From Pullulanibacillus camelliae (GTDB lineage Bacteria; Bacillota; Bacilli; Bacillales; Sporolactobacillaceae), in contig NZ_BMIR01000014.1 in the NCBI RefSeq assembly GCF_014642655.1, positions 1-64,000 of the forward strand: a DNA stretch of 64,000 nt, read 5' to 3'. The notes under the pieces are model-generated. The model did not search any database, was not told the DNA's origin, and worked only from the letters and a program-made list of their open reading frames with translations. Positions 9,401 through 15,581 of this stretch are shown in pieces (positions within the stretch are counted from its first letter, which is position 1; each line of letters starts with the position of its first letter). The position numbers were made by a program, and so were the translations under genes.

Positions 9401-10195
9401 TCATTTTTTAAACCACTCTGTTGTAAAATCCACTAAAGCTCTTTGGTCGATCAGCTTGGCATGCGCCTGTCCTATTTTTCCATTATTAACAGGATGCTTT
9501 TTTTCAAACCGTGCACCAATTTCCTCAAAGTATTCATCCTGATAGTCTAAGTCTTTATAGGTTGTCCATTCTCGCTGATCGTTAATAAAAATTGGACTGG
9601 CATTTTCAGTGATGGTTCCGCCAGCACGATATTCAGCCAAATGCATGGAAGTATTATTTTCATAGCCAACACCGATCAATAGTACCTTCGCTTCAAGGTC
9701 ATATAGTCTCGCTAAAGGGGAGGCCTCTCCTAAGCCAAAATCAAGCGAATGGTGGGCAATAATCTCACTTTTCCTATGTCCCCAAGCCGCAAAGGATTCT
9801 GTCGGGTGATCACTACGAATCACACCTGGAAAGCACCGAAAGACTTCAACAATTCTCCCCATAAAAAAGGTAGGGGTAACCTTCGGATCGTAGGCAGGCA
9901 TTTCTTCTTTAATCGTTCTTTGCCACTGTTCAGGAACAGCAGGATTTTCCCAGTGTTTTGGATCCGAAAGATTGGCTGAATGTGTTGGCATAACCAGCGT
10001 CCCTTTTTCCGTTAACACATCCAACAAAGCTTGAACAACCGCAACCTCACCGCCACAAATCCAGCCAATACTTTTAAGTGAAGAATGGACGATCACCGTC
10101 ATCCCTGACTCCAAGCCGAGCTGTCTTAAATCACGAACTAAAGATCTTTTTGTGACGGGAATCTGCATCTGTTTGATAAGATCAGCTTCACTCAT
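9401..10195 (-). CDS. Aminoglycoside N(3)-acetyltransferase family protein
   Basis: A 264-residue cytoplasmic acetyl-CoA-dependent transferase of the antibiotic_NAT (AAC(3)) family, similar to B. subtilis YokD. It shows VHSSLKSIGWICGG near the N-terminus, MPTHSANLSDP, and DHPTESFAAWG, which carries the active-site histidine of this fold. Chromosomal members in Bacillaceae need not give resistance, so the substrate is open. The ATG at 10195 follows AAGGAGAGAAAGGGGTG; the longer frame from 10225 would include that ribosome site. Confidence 0.85.
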   Translation of the reverse strand: MSEADLIKQMQIPVTKRSLVRDLRQLGLESGMTVIVHSSLKSIGWICGGEVAVVQALLDVLTEKGTLVMPTHSANLSDPKHWENPAVPEQWQRTIKEEMPAYDPKVTPTFFMGRIVEVFRCFPGVIRSDHPTESFAAWGHRKSEIIAHHSLDFGLGEASPLARLYDLEAKVLLIGVGYENNTSMHLAEYRAGGTITENASPIFINDQREWTTYKDLDYQDEYFEEIGARFEKKHPVNNGKIGQAHAKLIDQRALVDFTTEWFKK

Positions 10196-10242
10196 CGTCC
10201 CACCCCTTTCTCTCCTTACCCTCATTTTAGCATACCTATGTA

Positions 10243-10272
10243 AAAAGGAAGCCCCTGTAGGCTTCCTTCTCG
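10243..10272 (-). terminator. Terminator of the YpzG-like gene
   Basis: GGAAGCC and GGCTTCC flank a six-base loop, followed by five T on the minus strand, just after the stop codon at 10273. Confidence 0.7.
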
Positions 10273-10446
10273 TTATTGAAACGGAACGCGTTTTCTTGTC
10301 TGAATCTGCGTCATTTGTGTATGCAGGTTCGCTTCCGTCTCCCCATTCACTTGATGTGAGGCGTGTTTTGGATTCGCATGTGGTGATTGGAAAATATCTG
10401 ATTTAGATTCTGAAGCGAATTTACTACTTTGCTTCCTTTTACCCAT
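10273..10446 (-). CDS. YpzG-like small protein
   Basis: 57 residues, basic and polar. It contains ANPKHASHQVNGET followed by TRKR, which I recognise as the core of the YpzG-like family of Bacillaceae; no function is established. A GGAGGG ribosome site lies seven bases before the ATG. It is followed by a terminator and probably forms a unit with the small gene upstream. Confidence 0.7.
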   Translation of the reverse strand: MGKRKQSSKFASESKSDIFQSPHANPKHASHQVNGETEANLHTQMTQIQTRKRVPFQ

Positions 10447-10460
10447 AAGAATCCCTCCGA

Positions 10461-10622
10461 TTATTCTTCATGTTGGTGCCGTTGATTAGACATCAGCATC
10501 CGTTCCATCGGATGATCTTTTGTTTGCCCGTTTGCTCTTTTTGGGGAATATTCGTCCTTCGCCCTAGGCTGAATCGAATTTTCATTCTGAACTGGGTAAC
10601 GTTTTTCTCCAGGATCAACCAC
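10461..10622 (-). CDS. Hypothetical small polar protein
   Basis: 53 codons from a GTG at 10622, preceded by AAAGGTGG nine bases upstream. The product is hydrophilic, rich in Gln, Asn, Arg and Glu (ends MSNQRHQHEE), like many sporulation-associated small proteins, but I do not recognise a family. It ends 15 bp before the YpzG-like start, suggesting co-transcription. The start is uncertain. Confidence 0.4.
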   Translation of the reverse strand: MVDPGEKRYPVQNENSIQPRAKDEYSPKRANGQTKDHPMERMLMSNQRHQHEE

Positions 10623-10701
10623 GCTTCCTAACCACCTTTCATTGGGGTAGTCTTAGTATGAAATAAAACAATCGCCTGTATGCTGTAGCTTTTTACCACT
10701 T

Positions 10702-11427
10702 TTAACTTTCTTCTTTCTGGATAACATACTGTTCATATAATGATTTAAACCGTTCTAATTGATTGGTCGTGCTCAATACTGACGGATGTTGAAGGACTTT
10801 TAGAAATTGTTCCTCTGTATCGACAGGCCATACAACAATACGTGCCCCCGCCTCATGACAAGCTTCAACATAACCCCCTGTCAAATATTCAACACGCAGG
10901 GACAAATAATGGGCTCGAATCTTCTTCATAAAAGGAAGGACAGCAGGTGAAGCCCCATGCTGAATGATGCCCAAATCAATATCATCAGAAAGCTGACGCA
11001 TCCTCATTACTGCATAATGATCAAAGGAATTAACGTATACTTGATCTAGCATGTCCATTTCTTGAATCACCTGTAATGCCTTTTCCTCTAAACCTGGATA
11101 AAGATCGCCCTGTTGTTTTAATTCAATGCTCACGAACATTCTACCCTTGGCAAATTCTAGCGCTTCTTTCAGGGTTGGAATAGTCTCTTCTTCACCTGCA
11201 TCCAAACACTTCAACTCTTTAAGTGTAAAATCCTTAATATATCCTTGACCATTTGTGGTTCGATTTATTTTTGTATCATGCATGAGAACTGGAATTCCAT
11301 CTTTACTTAAATGGACATCGATCTCTAAATGACTAAATCCCAGCTCATAGGCTGCGCGATAGGAAGCTAATGTATTCTCGGGATATTTCACAGGATAGCC
11401 TCTATGCGCTAAGGCTTGTATCTTCAC
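10702..11427 (-). CDS. Glycerophosphodiester phosphodiesterase
   Basis: A 241-residue cytoplasmic GDPD-family enzyme that hydrolyses glycerophosphodiesters to glycerol-3-phosphate and an alcohol. The motifs are in order: AHRGYPVKYPENTL at the N-terminus (catalytic His-Arg and metal-binding Glu), LEIDVHLSKDG, and VLMHD with the second catalytic histidine. The barrel's end WPVD is also present. There is no signal peptide, so it acts inside the cell. It is the last host gene before the prophage. Confidence 0.92.
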   Translation of the reverse strand: MKIQALAHRGYPVKYPENTLASYRAAYELGFSHLEIDVHLSKDGIPVLMHDTKINRTTNGQGYIKDFTLKELKCLDAGEEETIPTLKEALEFAKGRMFVSIELKQQGDLYPGLEEKALQVIQEMDMLDQVYVNSFDHYAVMRMRQLSDDIDLGIIQHGASPAVLPFMKKIRAHYLSLRVEYLTGGYVEACHEAGARIVVWPVDTEEQFLKVLQHPSVLSTTNQLERFKSLYEQYVIQKEES

Positions 11428-11485
11428 CTTTTCCTCATCCTTTCCTTAGTTTATATGCGCAAAGTTATAAATTCTAACATTATAA

Positions 11486-11515
11486 AAAAAAACAAGGTGC
11501 ATTCCCCTTGTCTTG
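11486..11515 (-). terminator. Original terminator of tRNA-Arg, now cut off by the prophage
   Basis: On the minus strand ACAAGG and CCTTGT form a stem, followed by nine T. It lies about 20 bp beyond the 3' end of the truncated tRNA-Arg copy. Before integration it would have ended the tRNA-Arg(CCU) transcript; that tRNA is now 48.5 kb away. Confidence 0.65.
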
Positions 11516-11534
11516 TTGTCCGTTTATTAAATGA

Positions 11535-11582
11535 TGGCGGCCCCGAGAGGATTCGAACCTCCGACGCATGGTTTAGGAAACC
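11535..11582 (-). other. Prophage attachment site, left copy (3' part of tRNA-Arg)
   Basis: 48 bp identical to 60,024-60,071, covering the tRNA-Arg(CCU) 3' end from CCA through the T arm, variable loop and half of the anticodon arm. Identity stops after GGAAACC, where the bases become unlike a tRNA. It is therefore the host-chromosome remnant left by site-specific integration, not a functional tRNA. Confidence 0.95.
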
Positions 11583-11604
11583 GTAAAATAGCACTTTAAT
11601 GAGG

Positions 11605-11620
11605 TTTATCTTAATTTAAT
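11605..11620 (+). repeat. Prophage left-end direct repeat, copy 1
   Basis: The 16-bp sequence TTTATCTTAATTTAAT occurs here and again at 11,675-11,690, inside the left attachment region. It is a candidate excisionase or integrase accessory site. Confidence 0.5.
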
Positions 11621-11674
11621 ATTAGATTATTAAACATATTTTAGGTGAAAAATATCTAAAAATGTTTATTATGA

Positions 11675-11690
11675 TTTATCTTAATTTAAT
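11675..11690 (+). repeat. Prophage left-end direct repeat, copy 2
   Basis: Second exact copy of TTTATCTTAATTTAAT, 70 bp from the first and immediately before the TATGACCAAAT arm-type repeats. Confidence 0.5.
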
Positions 11691-11694
11691 TAAG

Positions 11695-11714
11695 TTATGA
11701 CCAAATTATGACCA
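11695..11714 (+). repeat. Integrase arm-type sites, left end
   Basis: TATGACCAAAT and TATGACCAT follow each other with an 11-bp period. A matching pair with the same period (TCTGACCAAAT twice) lies at the other prophage end (59,946-59,969). Paired tandem repeats at both ends are typical arm-binding sites for the N-terminal domain of a tyrosine integrase. Confidence 0.6.
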
Positions 11715-11759
11715 TGCATTTAACTATTATAATCAATTTAGATTTTATTAAACACAAAT

Positions 11760-11788
11760 AAAAATCCCCCCTCGAATGAGGGGGAACT
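11760..11788 (-). terminator. Terminator of the yolD-like gene
   Basis: CCCCCTC and GAGGGGGG form a stem with a short loop, followed by five T on the minus strand, ending the leftmost prophage gene. Confidence 0.75.
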
Positions 11789-11792
11789 GAAA

Positions 11793-12068
11793 TCATTTAA
11801 CATCTACAATTATGTTTGCGTTTATTTTTATCGGGTCTAATTCACCTACGTCAAAAGAGATCATCTTTGTCTCGGGATTTACACCTTTTATAATGCCCGT
11901 AAATGTTTCGTATTTCTTTCTAAAGAATGTGGTGATAGTAATAGTTGTTTTATATTCATAAGCTTCAGCAAGTCTTTCTCCGATCTCGATAAGATCATCT
12001 TCTGTCAATTGTGGTCCTGCAGTTTTATTACTCTTTTTAGTTTTTGTTGGCTTTGGTACTGCTGTCAC
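11793..12068 (-). CDS. YolD-like protein
   Basis: 91 residues with a lysine/threonine-rich N-terminus and the YolD-like fold pattern (LTEDDLIEIGERLAEAYEYKT... followed by beta strands FTGIIKGVNPETK). YolD-like proteins accompany Y-family DNA polymerases (UvrX/UmuC type) in Bacillus; no such polymerase gene is in this window, so the gene stands alone. Its promoter holds a LexA-type box, which agrees with a damage-inducible role. Confidence 0.75.
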   Translation of the reverse strand: MTAVPKPTKTKKSNKTAGPQLTEDDLIEIGERLAEAYEYKTTITITTFFRKKYETFTGIIKGVNPETKMISFDVGELDPIKINANIIVDVK

Positions 12069-12108
12069 TTAAAACCCCTCCTAATAAGAATATTCATTCA
12101 TTACAACC

Positions 12109-12138
12109 ATTATATACAAACGTTTATTCGCATTTCAA
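12109..12138 (-). promoter_or_regulatory. SOS-type promoter of the yolD-like gene with LexA box
   Basis: Minus strand -35 TTGAAA (12133-12138), 18-bp spacer, -10 TATAAT (12109-12114). The spacer is largely CGAATAAACGTTTG (12117-12130), which fits the Bacillus LexA consensus CGAACRNRYGTTYC at 12 of 14 positions. LexA bound there would block RNA polymerase. Confidence 0.65.
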
Positions 12139-12150
12139 GCCTTTTTGTTA

Positions 12151-12171
12151 TATAATGCGAACATATATTTT
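12151..12171 (+). promoter_or_regulatory. -10 element and second LexA-like box before the rightward gene
   Basis: TATAAT (12151-12156) is directly followed by CGAACATATATTTT (12158-12171), matching the Bacillus LexA consensus at 12 of 14 positions. The -35 is poor. It precedes the gene starting at 12189 and mirrors the box on the divergent promoter. Confidence 0.45.
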
Positions 12172-12188
12172 TATTATGAGGTGGAAAT

Positions 12189-12545
12189 ATGTCCATATAT
12201 TTAACCAAGGATGAGGATAATCTAATCCAAAACTACGTATTGCTGCCATTGACAATCAGGGTCATCGAAAATGATCTCAAGCAGCTGGAGACCAGTAAAT
12301 TAAAATTTAAAAGCCCATACCGCCTGCTCCTAGAGCAAACGCTCAAACAATTAAAAGATGAGTTAAGGGATACCAAAACCGAAGTATTTAAACAAAATAT
12401 GAGGTTTTACCGTAAGGGTGAGTTATCATATGAGGCTTGGGTCCGAGGTTGGGAACATAAAATCATCTATCATCCATCCTTAGCCTCTGCTTGGGTTGAG
12501 AATAAGATCATTAGTCTGTTTCCAATATCGCATATTCCCGATTAA
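12189..12545 (+). CDS. Hypothetical phage protein
   Basis: 118 residues, mostly helical and charged, with no membrane segment and no motif I recognise. GAGGTGG precedes the ATG. It is divergent from the yolD-like gene and shares its damage-box region, so it may be part of the SOS response of the prophage. Confidence 0.65.
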   Translation: MSIYLTKDEDNLIQNYVLLPLTIRVIENDLKQLETSKLKFKSPYRLLLEQTLKQLKDELRDTKTEVFKQNMRFYRKGELSYEAWVRGWEHKIIYHPSLASAWVENKIISLFPISHIPD

Positions 12546-12579
12546 GGGCTATTTTTTATAAAATTTTTACTATAATCTC

Positions 12580-12608
12580 TTGACTTTATATACTATGCGT
12601 AGTATAAT
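12580..12608 (+). promoter_or_regulatory. Strong promoter with palindromic operator
   Basis: -35 TTGACT (12580-12585), 17-bp spacer, -10 TATAAT (12603-12608). A 7-bp inverted repeat TATACTA-TGCG-TAGTATA (12589-12606) covers the spacer and -10, a likely repressor site. It drives the small genes starting at 12634. Confidence 0.75.
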
Positions 12609-12633
12609 AAAAGCATAGAAAGGAGGTGAACGA

Positions 12634-12771
12634 GTGGGATACTTAGAAAAAATAATTGCCTTAGTCATCTCGATTCTAACCATCTATAAACTTTGGCTAT
12701 CCATCCAAAAGTCAAGGTTAGAAAACAAGAAACTAAGGCAAGAAATAAGAAAGATGAGAAGGGGAGGTTAA
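12634..12771 (+). CDS. Small membrane protein
   Basis: 45 codons from a GTG directly after AAAGGAGGTGAAC, an excellent ribosome site. One N-terminal membrane helix (IIALVISILTIYKLW) is followed by a very basic tail (ENKKLRQEIRKMRRGG). No family recognised. It is the first gene after an operator-controlled promoter, so it is probably expressed under repressor control. Confidence 0.6.
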   Translation: MGYLEKIIALVISILTIYKLWLSIQKSRLENKKLRQEIRKMRRGG

Positions 12772-12805
12772 TCCCCTCTCTCGTCCTAAGTATAACACAT
12801 AAATA

Positions 12806-12946
12806 ATGAAAATATTATTCCTGATCATTCTGTTGATCGCTGTCGTTCTCAGTGCATGGAAATTAGTGTTGCTCGGAATTAAAGGGAATTTAAAAAAGGA
12901 AAAGGAGCGATTAATGGATGACGAAAAATCAGACCGAAGCAAATAA
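12806..12946 (+). CDS. Possible small membrane protein
   Basis: 46 codons encoding one membrane helix (ILFLIILLIAVVLSAWKLVLL) and a charged tail. The ribosome site is poor. The reading frame overlaps the start of the next gene (12918). It resembles its upstream neighbour in layout: helix then basic tail. Confidence 0.45.
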   Translation: MKILFLIILLIAVVLSAWKLVLLGIKGNLKKEKERLMDDEKSDRSK

Positions 12947-13100
12947 GAAATGGCAGGCTAAAAATAAAGAGCGTGCAAAGTATCTTAGCGATCGTTCCAG
13001 GGCACGCAGCTTTATCCGTAAGCACGCTACCCTTGAGGATATTAAGGAATTTAAAAAGCTACTTGAAGAACGCAAAGAGCGATTAGGGCCTTTCGACTAA
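12918..13100 (+). CDS. Small basic phage protein
   Basis: 60 residues, strongly basic, helical (RSRARSFIRKHATLEDIKEF). Proteins of this pattern recur in Bacillus and Listeria phages; no function is known to me. AAGGAG lies about 15 bases before the ATG. Its stop codon lies inside the following terminator stem. Confidence 0.65.
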   Translation: MTKNQTEANKKWQAKNKERAKYLSDRSRARSFIRKHATLEDIKEFKKLLEERKERLGPFD

Positions 13101-13114
13101 GAAGGGCCTTTTTT
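13087..13114 (+). terminator. Terminator of the small rightward operon
   Basis: GGCCTTTC and GAAGGGCC form an eight-pair stem (one wobble) around a six-base loop, followed by six T. Confidence 0.75.
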
Positions 13115-13288
13115 ATTTACCCACTTATATAGGTCCATAATCTCAACACCGAGGACTTCAGCGATCTCCGCAAGCTTATTTGCCGATATTTGATTACGGC
13201 CATGCTCCATGTAATAGTAACCGTGTGCAGTCTTATATCCTAGTTGCTTGGATAGATCAGTTATGGTTAAGCCAAGTTTTTATTTCAT
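13097..13288 (-). pseudogene. XRE-type helix-turn-helix gene with an early stop
   Basis: The minus strand from the ATG at 13288 reads Met-Lys-stop, then stays open as a clear XRE domain (LGLTITDLSKQLGYKTAHGY...ISANKLAEIAEVLGVEI) to a TAG at 13097. No other in-frame start precedes the helix-turn-helix. The ATG overlaps the stop of the gene upstream (TAATG), so translation was probably coupled. Either a mutation destroyed a small repressor or it is an old remnant. A sequencing error at an A-rich stretch is possible. Confidence 0.6.
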
Positions 13289-13758
13289 TATGGTTCATTT
13301 TTATCCTCCTTTGGTAAATGCAATTCTTCTAATTTTAAACGGCCATTATAATAGGCATCCTCGGCCGTTTTAAAACCTGATTTATAATACTTCTTGCCCT
13401 TGACGGTGATCCACGCACGATATCTCAATTCTTTTGATTTGCGCGTGTAGTATTTGGCGACCCCCCTAAATCCCGTGGAGCTATCCTTACGTGGCTCTTG
13501 TCCCTTATATAGTGGCTTAACAACACCATCAACGCGTTTGTTATCATAGGATTCACGTAGATTCTTACGTTCTTTTTCTTTTTTTAGACATCCACACGAC
13601 TTTGTTTGCCCGGTTGTTAGATAAGTGCTCATGACATCAACGTAATTGCCACAATCACACTTGCATCTCCAAACAACACGCCTTTGCTTTCGGATGTCTA
13701 ACTTTTCTACGACAACCAGGCGGCCAAATCTTTTATCTTTTAGATCGACAAATCCCAC
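13288..13758 (-). CDS. AP2/HNH-like DNA-binding phage protein
   Basis: 156 residues. The N-terminal half has a zinc-ribbon-like pair of motifs (CKCDCGN and SCGC) as in phage proteins related to HNH homing endonucleases. The C-terminal half has the AP2-type block (STGFRGVAKYY...YRAWITVKGKKYY). No catalytic HNH triad is visible, so DNA binding without cutting is likely. It lies in the accessory arm and was probably transferred as a mobile unit. Confidence 0.65.
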   Translation of the reverse strand: MGFVDLKDKRFGRLVVVEKLDIRKQRRVVWRCKCDCGNYVDVMSTYLTTGQTKSCGCLKKEKERKNLRESYDNKRVDGVVKPLYKGQEPRKDSSTGFRGVAKYYTRKSKELRYRAWITVKGKKYYKSGFKTAEDAYYNGRLKLEELHLPKEDKNEP

Positions 13759-13814
13759 AACATCACCTCATATACAAACGGATTTTGGTACCCAAAACTT
13801 ATTAAGATTCCCTT

Positions 13815-14531
13815 TTATTTATTGAGTTTATATTCATGGCCATCCTCATCTACGCATTTTGTATCGTGTGATGCCCATGGTTTTAAACATTTGTGACAGT
13901 ATAGCTTTTGATCATTAATCATCTCAATTTTATACGGGTCGATCATGTTGGCGACATTCCAAAACAGCTTATAAGCATTACCCTCTCCATCTATTGCCCC
14001 TGCCCAGTATTCGACGCCAGAAGATAAGCTGACGGGTCTGTTTATAATTTTTAAATGTTGACCTCCTATAGAAATCTCTTTGTCATAGGTTGTAAATTTG
14101 GAAAAATAACTAATAGTGGTTTCTGGATCCTTATCCATCGACAAGAAATGAGGTCTACCCCACTCAAAGTCCTGCTGGGATTCTGCCGTAAGAAAATAGG
14201 TCAAATCCCACGTCACTTTATAGTGGTTGACATTATCCCTTGGGCTAGGATTAACATCCATAAAATGTGCGGAGTATCTATTTTTGTTGTCAACATCAGC
14301 TGATACACTTGTCATGCTTTTAAGCCTGCGCCCATTAAAAAATAGGTCGTTTAAACCTTTGAGCTCTCTTTTTCTTTTCACATTAATCCTAAGATCACTC
14401 TTATCTAATATCCACGTGTTGCCGACCTTTGTTGCATTTAATTTTCCTTCAGAGCAATAATTTTTGACCGTTCCAGGTGTTAACCCTAACAGCTCAGCTG
14501 CCTTGTCCACTCCGATAATAGTATCCAACAT
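13815..14531 (-). CDS. Helix-turn-helix protein with C-terminal zinc motif
   Basis: 238 residues. The first 50 form a MerR/excisionase-like helix-turn-helix (VDKAAELLGLTPGTVKNYC). The middle is unrecognised; the C-terminus has CHKC and a later cysteine near KCVDEDG. The promoter carries two copies of a 14-bp palindrome, one in the -35/-10 spacer and one in the leader, so the gene is likely repressed at its own promoter, perhaps by its own product. Function unknown. Confidence 0.6.
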   Translation of the reverse strand: MLDTIIGVDKAAELLGLTPGTVKNYCSEGKLNATKVGNTWILDKSDLRINVKRKRELKGLNDLFFNGRRLKSMTSVSADVDNKNRYSAHFMDVNPSPRDNVNHYKVTWDLTYFLTAESQQDFEWGRPHFLSMDKDPETTISYFSKFTTYDKEISIGGQHLKIINRPVSLSSGVEYWAGAIDGEGNAYKLFWNVANMIDPYKIEMINDQKLYCHKCLKPWASHDTKCVDEDGHEYKLNK

Positions 14532-14551
14532 TTTTTTATCTCTCCTTTTAT

Positions 14552-14565
14552 ATGCGTTAGCGCAT
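14552..14565 (-). promoter_or_regulatory. Operator palindrome, copy 2 (leader)
   Basis: ATGCGTTAGCGCAT, a near-perfect inverted repeat, lies between the -10 and the start of the helix-turn-helix gene. It is identical to the copy at 14,587-14,600, 35 bp away. Confidence 0.65.
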
Positions 14566-14576
14566 GTTTTGTCCTT

Positions 14577-14605
14577 AATATAACATATGCGTTAGCGCAT
14601 GTAAA
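14577..14605 (-). promoter_or_regulatory. Leftward promoter with operator in the spacer
   Basis: Minus strand -35 TTTACA (14600-14605), 17-bp spacer, -10 TATATT (14577-14582). The operator ATGCGTTAGCGCAT (14587-14600) fills most of the spacer. It drives the gene ending at 13815. Confidence 0.7.
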
Positions 14606-14630
14606 CAATATAAAAATTTTAAAATATGTA

Positions 14631-14659
14631 TTGACAAGTATATACAAACTGGTTATAAT
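14631..14659 (+). promoter_or_regulatory. Strong rightward promoter with GTATATAC core
   Basis: -35 TTGACA (14631-14636), 17-bp spacer, -10 TATAAT (14654-14659), a consensus promoter. The spacer contains GTATATAC, shared with the promoter at 15,264-15,292, which suggests a common regulator. Confidence 0.75.
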
Positions 14660-14691
14660 AAGAGTATAAAAAAGATCAGGAGGATAAAAAA

Positions 14692-15099
14692 ATGAAAGAA
14701 ATCATGGAACTTGCTTGGAAAATGGCGCGACACGGACAACAAAACTTCGGAGGTAAAGTAAAAGATTATCTTAAAATGGCTCTTAAATTGGCCTGGAGAG
14801 CTGTAAAGGAAGGATATATTAAAGTGAGTAAATCTATTAAATCTGCGAAAACTGTTCTTACAATCAAAATGGGTAGCCGTAACCATAAGTCTTGGGTAGC
14901 TAAAATTGTTGGCAGACACGCAACTTACAAATTCGACCGCGAATTTGTTGACGATTTTTCTGAGGATTATCCCAATCGCATTTACACACTAACCGATGGA
15001 TTATATGATGTTTGTGATGGTGGCCAGCGCCGTTATATCAAAATTCAAAATGGTAGCATTAAAAACGTTACCGAAGTCGAGGTACTATCTGCATTTTAG
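14692..15099 (+). CDS. Hypothetical phage protein with basic helical N-terminus
   Basis: 135 residues. The first 50 (MKEIMELAWKMARHG...KVKDYLKMALKLAWRAVK) are an amphipathic basic helical segment that I have seen in several phage and mobile-element proteins; the rest is unrecognised. AGGAGG lies eight bases before the ATG. It is followed 10 bp later by a ribbon-helix-helix gene on the same transcript. Confidence 0.65.
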   Translation: MKEIMELAWKMARHGQQNFGGKVKDYLKMALKLAWRAVKEGYIKVSKSIKSAKTVLTIKMGSRNHKSWVAKIVGRHATYKFDREFVDDFSEDYPNRIYTLTDGLYDVCDGGQRRYIKIQNGSIKNVTEVEVLSAF

Positions 15100-15109
15100 G
15101 AGGGTAAAC

Positions 15110-15256
15110 ATGAAAAAAACCAAAAATATCATCGTAAGAATAGAAGAGGAAATTCGCGATAAATTTTATAAAATCGCTGATAAAAATGCTCAAAACCCTT
15201 CTTTGTTAATCCGTAAGTGGATTGCGGATTATATAAATAAAAACGAAGAAAAATAA
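15110..15256 (+). CDS. Small ribbon-helix-helix (CopG/Arc-like) protein
   Basis: 48 residues from the ATG at 15110 (TTTAGGAGGGTAAAC before it). The pattern beta strand (NIIVRIEEEIRDKF), helix, turn, helix (NPSLLIRKWIADYI) fits a ribbon-helix-helix repressor. It could be the regulator that binds the GTATATAC core in the promoters before and after it. A longer frame from 14996 overlaps the previous gene and is not likely. Confidence 0.65.
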   Translation: MKKTKNIIVRIEEEIRDKFYKIADKNAQNPSLLIRKWIADYINKNEEK

Positions 15257-15263
15257 AAATGTA

Positions 15264-15292
15264 TTGACTTGTATATACATTTGGGTTATAAT
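15264..15292 (+). promoter_or_regulatory. Rightward promoter with GTATATAC core
   Basis: -35 TTGACT (15264-15269), 17-bp spacer TGTATATACATTTGGGT, -10 TATAAT (15287-15292). The first part of the spacer is a perfect palindrome, TGTATATACA. Confidence 0.75.
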
Positions 15293-15339
15293 TTAATCAA
15301 GGGTTAAGATAACCCACCAAAGAAAGGGGGGTGAATAAA

Positions 15340-15501
15340 GTGAAACTTTATTATGAAGATATTTTGGTGGCTGAGGTTTTAGTCAACCACTCGATCACAA
15401 TTGAGGAAGTCTTGAATTTAATAGACTTCGACAAGAACAAATTTATCGAAGAACAAGGTTTTGAGGATATCGATCATAACGATTTTAAGTTAATTGGTTA
15501 G
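15340..15501 (+). CDS. Hypothetical small acidic protein
   Basis: 53 codons from a GTG preceded by AAAGGGGGG. The product is acidic (EEVLNLIDFDKNKFIEEQGFEDIDHNDF) with no cysteine or membrane segment. Not recognised. A small acidic protein under an operator-controlled promoter could be an inhibitor of a DNA-binding protein, but nothing here proves that. Confidence 0.5.
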   Translation: MKLYYEDILVAEVLVNHSITIEEVLNLIDFDKNKFIEEQGFEDIDHNDFKLIG

Positions 15502-15581
15502 TATTCCCCCCGGTATTAATCCGGGAATTATCAAAAAAAAAATACAGGGTAGCGACCGACGCTAGAAAGGATGTTTAAAAA

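Noticed and set aside
9401-10195. An acquired aminoglycoside resistance gene
   Set aside because: It belongs to the AAC(3) fold but lies in the host chromosome outside any mobile element, with no transposon or integron beside it; chromosomal YokD-like proteins are common in Bacillaceae.
11535-11610. A second functional tRNA-Arg at the left prophage end
   Set aside because: Only the 3' 48 bases match; the 5' acceptor strand, D arm and half the anticodon stem are missing.
15503-15530. Terminator after the 53-residue gene
   Set aside because: TTCCC and GGGAA arms can pair, but no T run follows on either strand, so termination is not supported.
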